The position numbers were made by a program, and so were the translations under genes. From Didymodactylos carnosus (lineage: Eukaryota; Rotifera; Eurotatoria; Philodinida; Philodinidae), in assembly GCA_905250885.1 (NCBI GenBank), contig CAJNOQ010002971.1, positions 1 through 21,975 on the forward strand: DNA of 21,975 nt, written 5' to 3'. Shown piece by piece: positions 21,739 to 21,975 of this stretch. Under the pieces are notes generated by a model. It was not told the origin of the DNA. It did not search any database and was given only the letters and a program-made list of their open reading frames with translations. Numbering within the stretch: position 1 is the first letter of the stretch; every line of letters starts with the position of its first letter.

Positions 21739-21921
21739 TCTTAAGATTATTTCTGACAGAATCTTGATTTCAGGTCAATCTTATCAGATTCTGACCCTAT
21801 ACAATCAATAATAAGATTCAGATTAGAATGACCTGATCTGAAAAATTCTTCAAGATTCATGGTCACTGATTCTTGGTAAGAAATCAAGATCAGTCCATTC
21901 TGGTCTGAATCAGGAGATTGT
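21739..21921. repeat. Imperfect inverted repeat rich in AATCTTGAT motifs
   Basis: AATCTTGATTTC around 21762-21773 is inverted as GAAATCAAGATC near 21881-21892, and CAATCT near 21739 pairs with AGATTG near 21916. Between them, AGATTC/GAATCT motifs recur in both orientations. It resembles a degraded foldback element directly after the GAGTC-rich repeat. Confidence 0.4.
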
Positions 21922-21975
21922 TTGAAAAACACTGATATCTCAGTAACGGCTTCTGGCTAGAGAACTCTGAATATA

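Overview
The window is AT-rich eukaryotic DNA carrying two multi-exon protein-coding genes that point towards each other, with their 3' ends about 1.1 kb apart. GT-AG introns of roughly 54-112 nt, a clear animal-type PDE4, and a dense scatter of hAT, Tc1/mariner-like and non-LTR debris suggest a small invertebrate genome. I favour a bdelloid rotifer or other spiralian, but that is inference from style, not a sequence match.

Plus strand, about 3.8-8.7 kb: a gene that splices into one continuous frame over 18 exons, about 856 codons from the first usable ATG. Its first ~480 residues align along their length to the catalytic region of poly(ADP-ribose) glycohydrolase (PARG), but all three ligand-binding and catalytic signatures are altered. 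The catalytic Glu is Val, the adenine-stacking Tyr is Asp, and the Gly-rich diphosphate loop is replaced by a charged stretch. The frame then runs through a low-complexity linker with two basic nuclear-localisation-like patches into a C-terminal Cys/His domain resembling FLYWCH/MULE-type zinc-binding DNA-binding domains. This looks like a PARG pseudoenzyme fused to a transposase-derived DNA-binding domain, and it is the most interesting item here.

Minus strand, about 19.8-9.9 kb: a PDE4/dunce-type cAMP phosphodiesterase, nine coding exons and 723 codons. It has a partial UCR1, a full UCR2 and a catalytic domain with every metal and substrate residue kept. The visible first exon gives a form lacking most of UCR1; a 4.5 kb first intron separates it from the shared exons.

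Mobile DNA accounts for most of the unusually long introns. PDE4 carries a 917-bp hAT element with a perfect 8-bp target duplication, the tail of a non-LTR retrotransposon, and a 97%-identical 117-bp inverted repeat. The PARG-like gene carries a 430-bp hAT-like element and a palindrome-rich insert. Flanks hold a Tc1/mariner-like MITE (2378-2587), a 795-bp foldback element (956-1750), a hAT transposase C-terminal fragment just upstream of the PARG-like gene, a 180-bp hAT MITE (20844-21023) and two further repeat blocks at the right end. The two genes have no evident functional connection beyond convergent neighbouring 3' ends.
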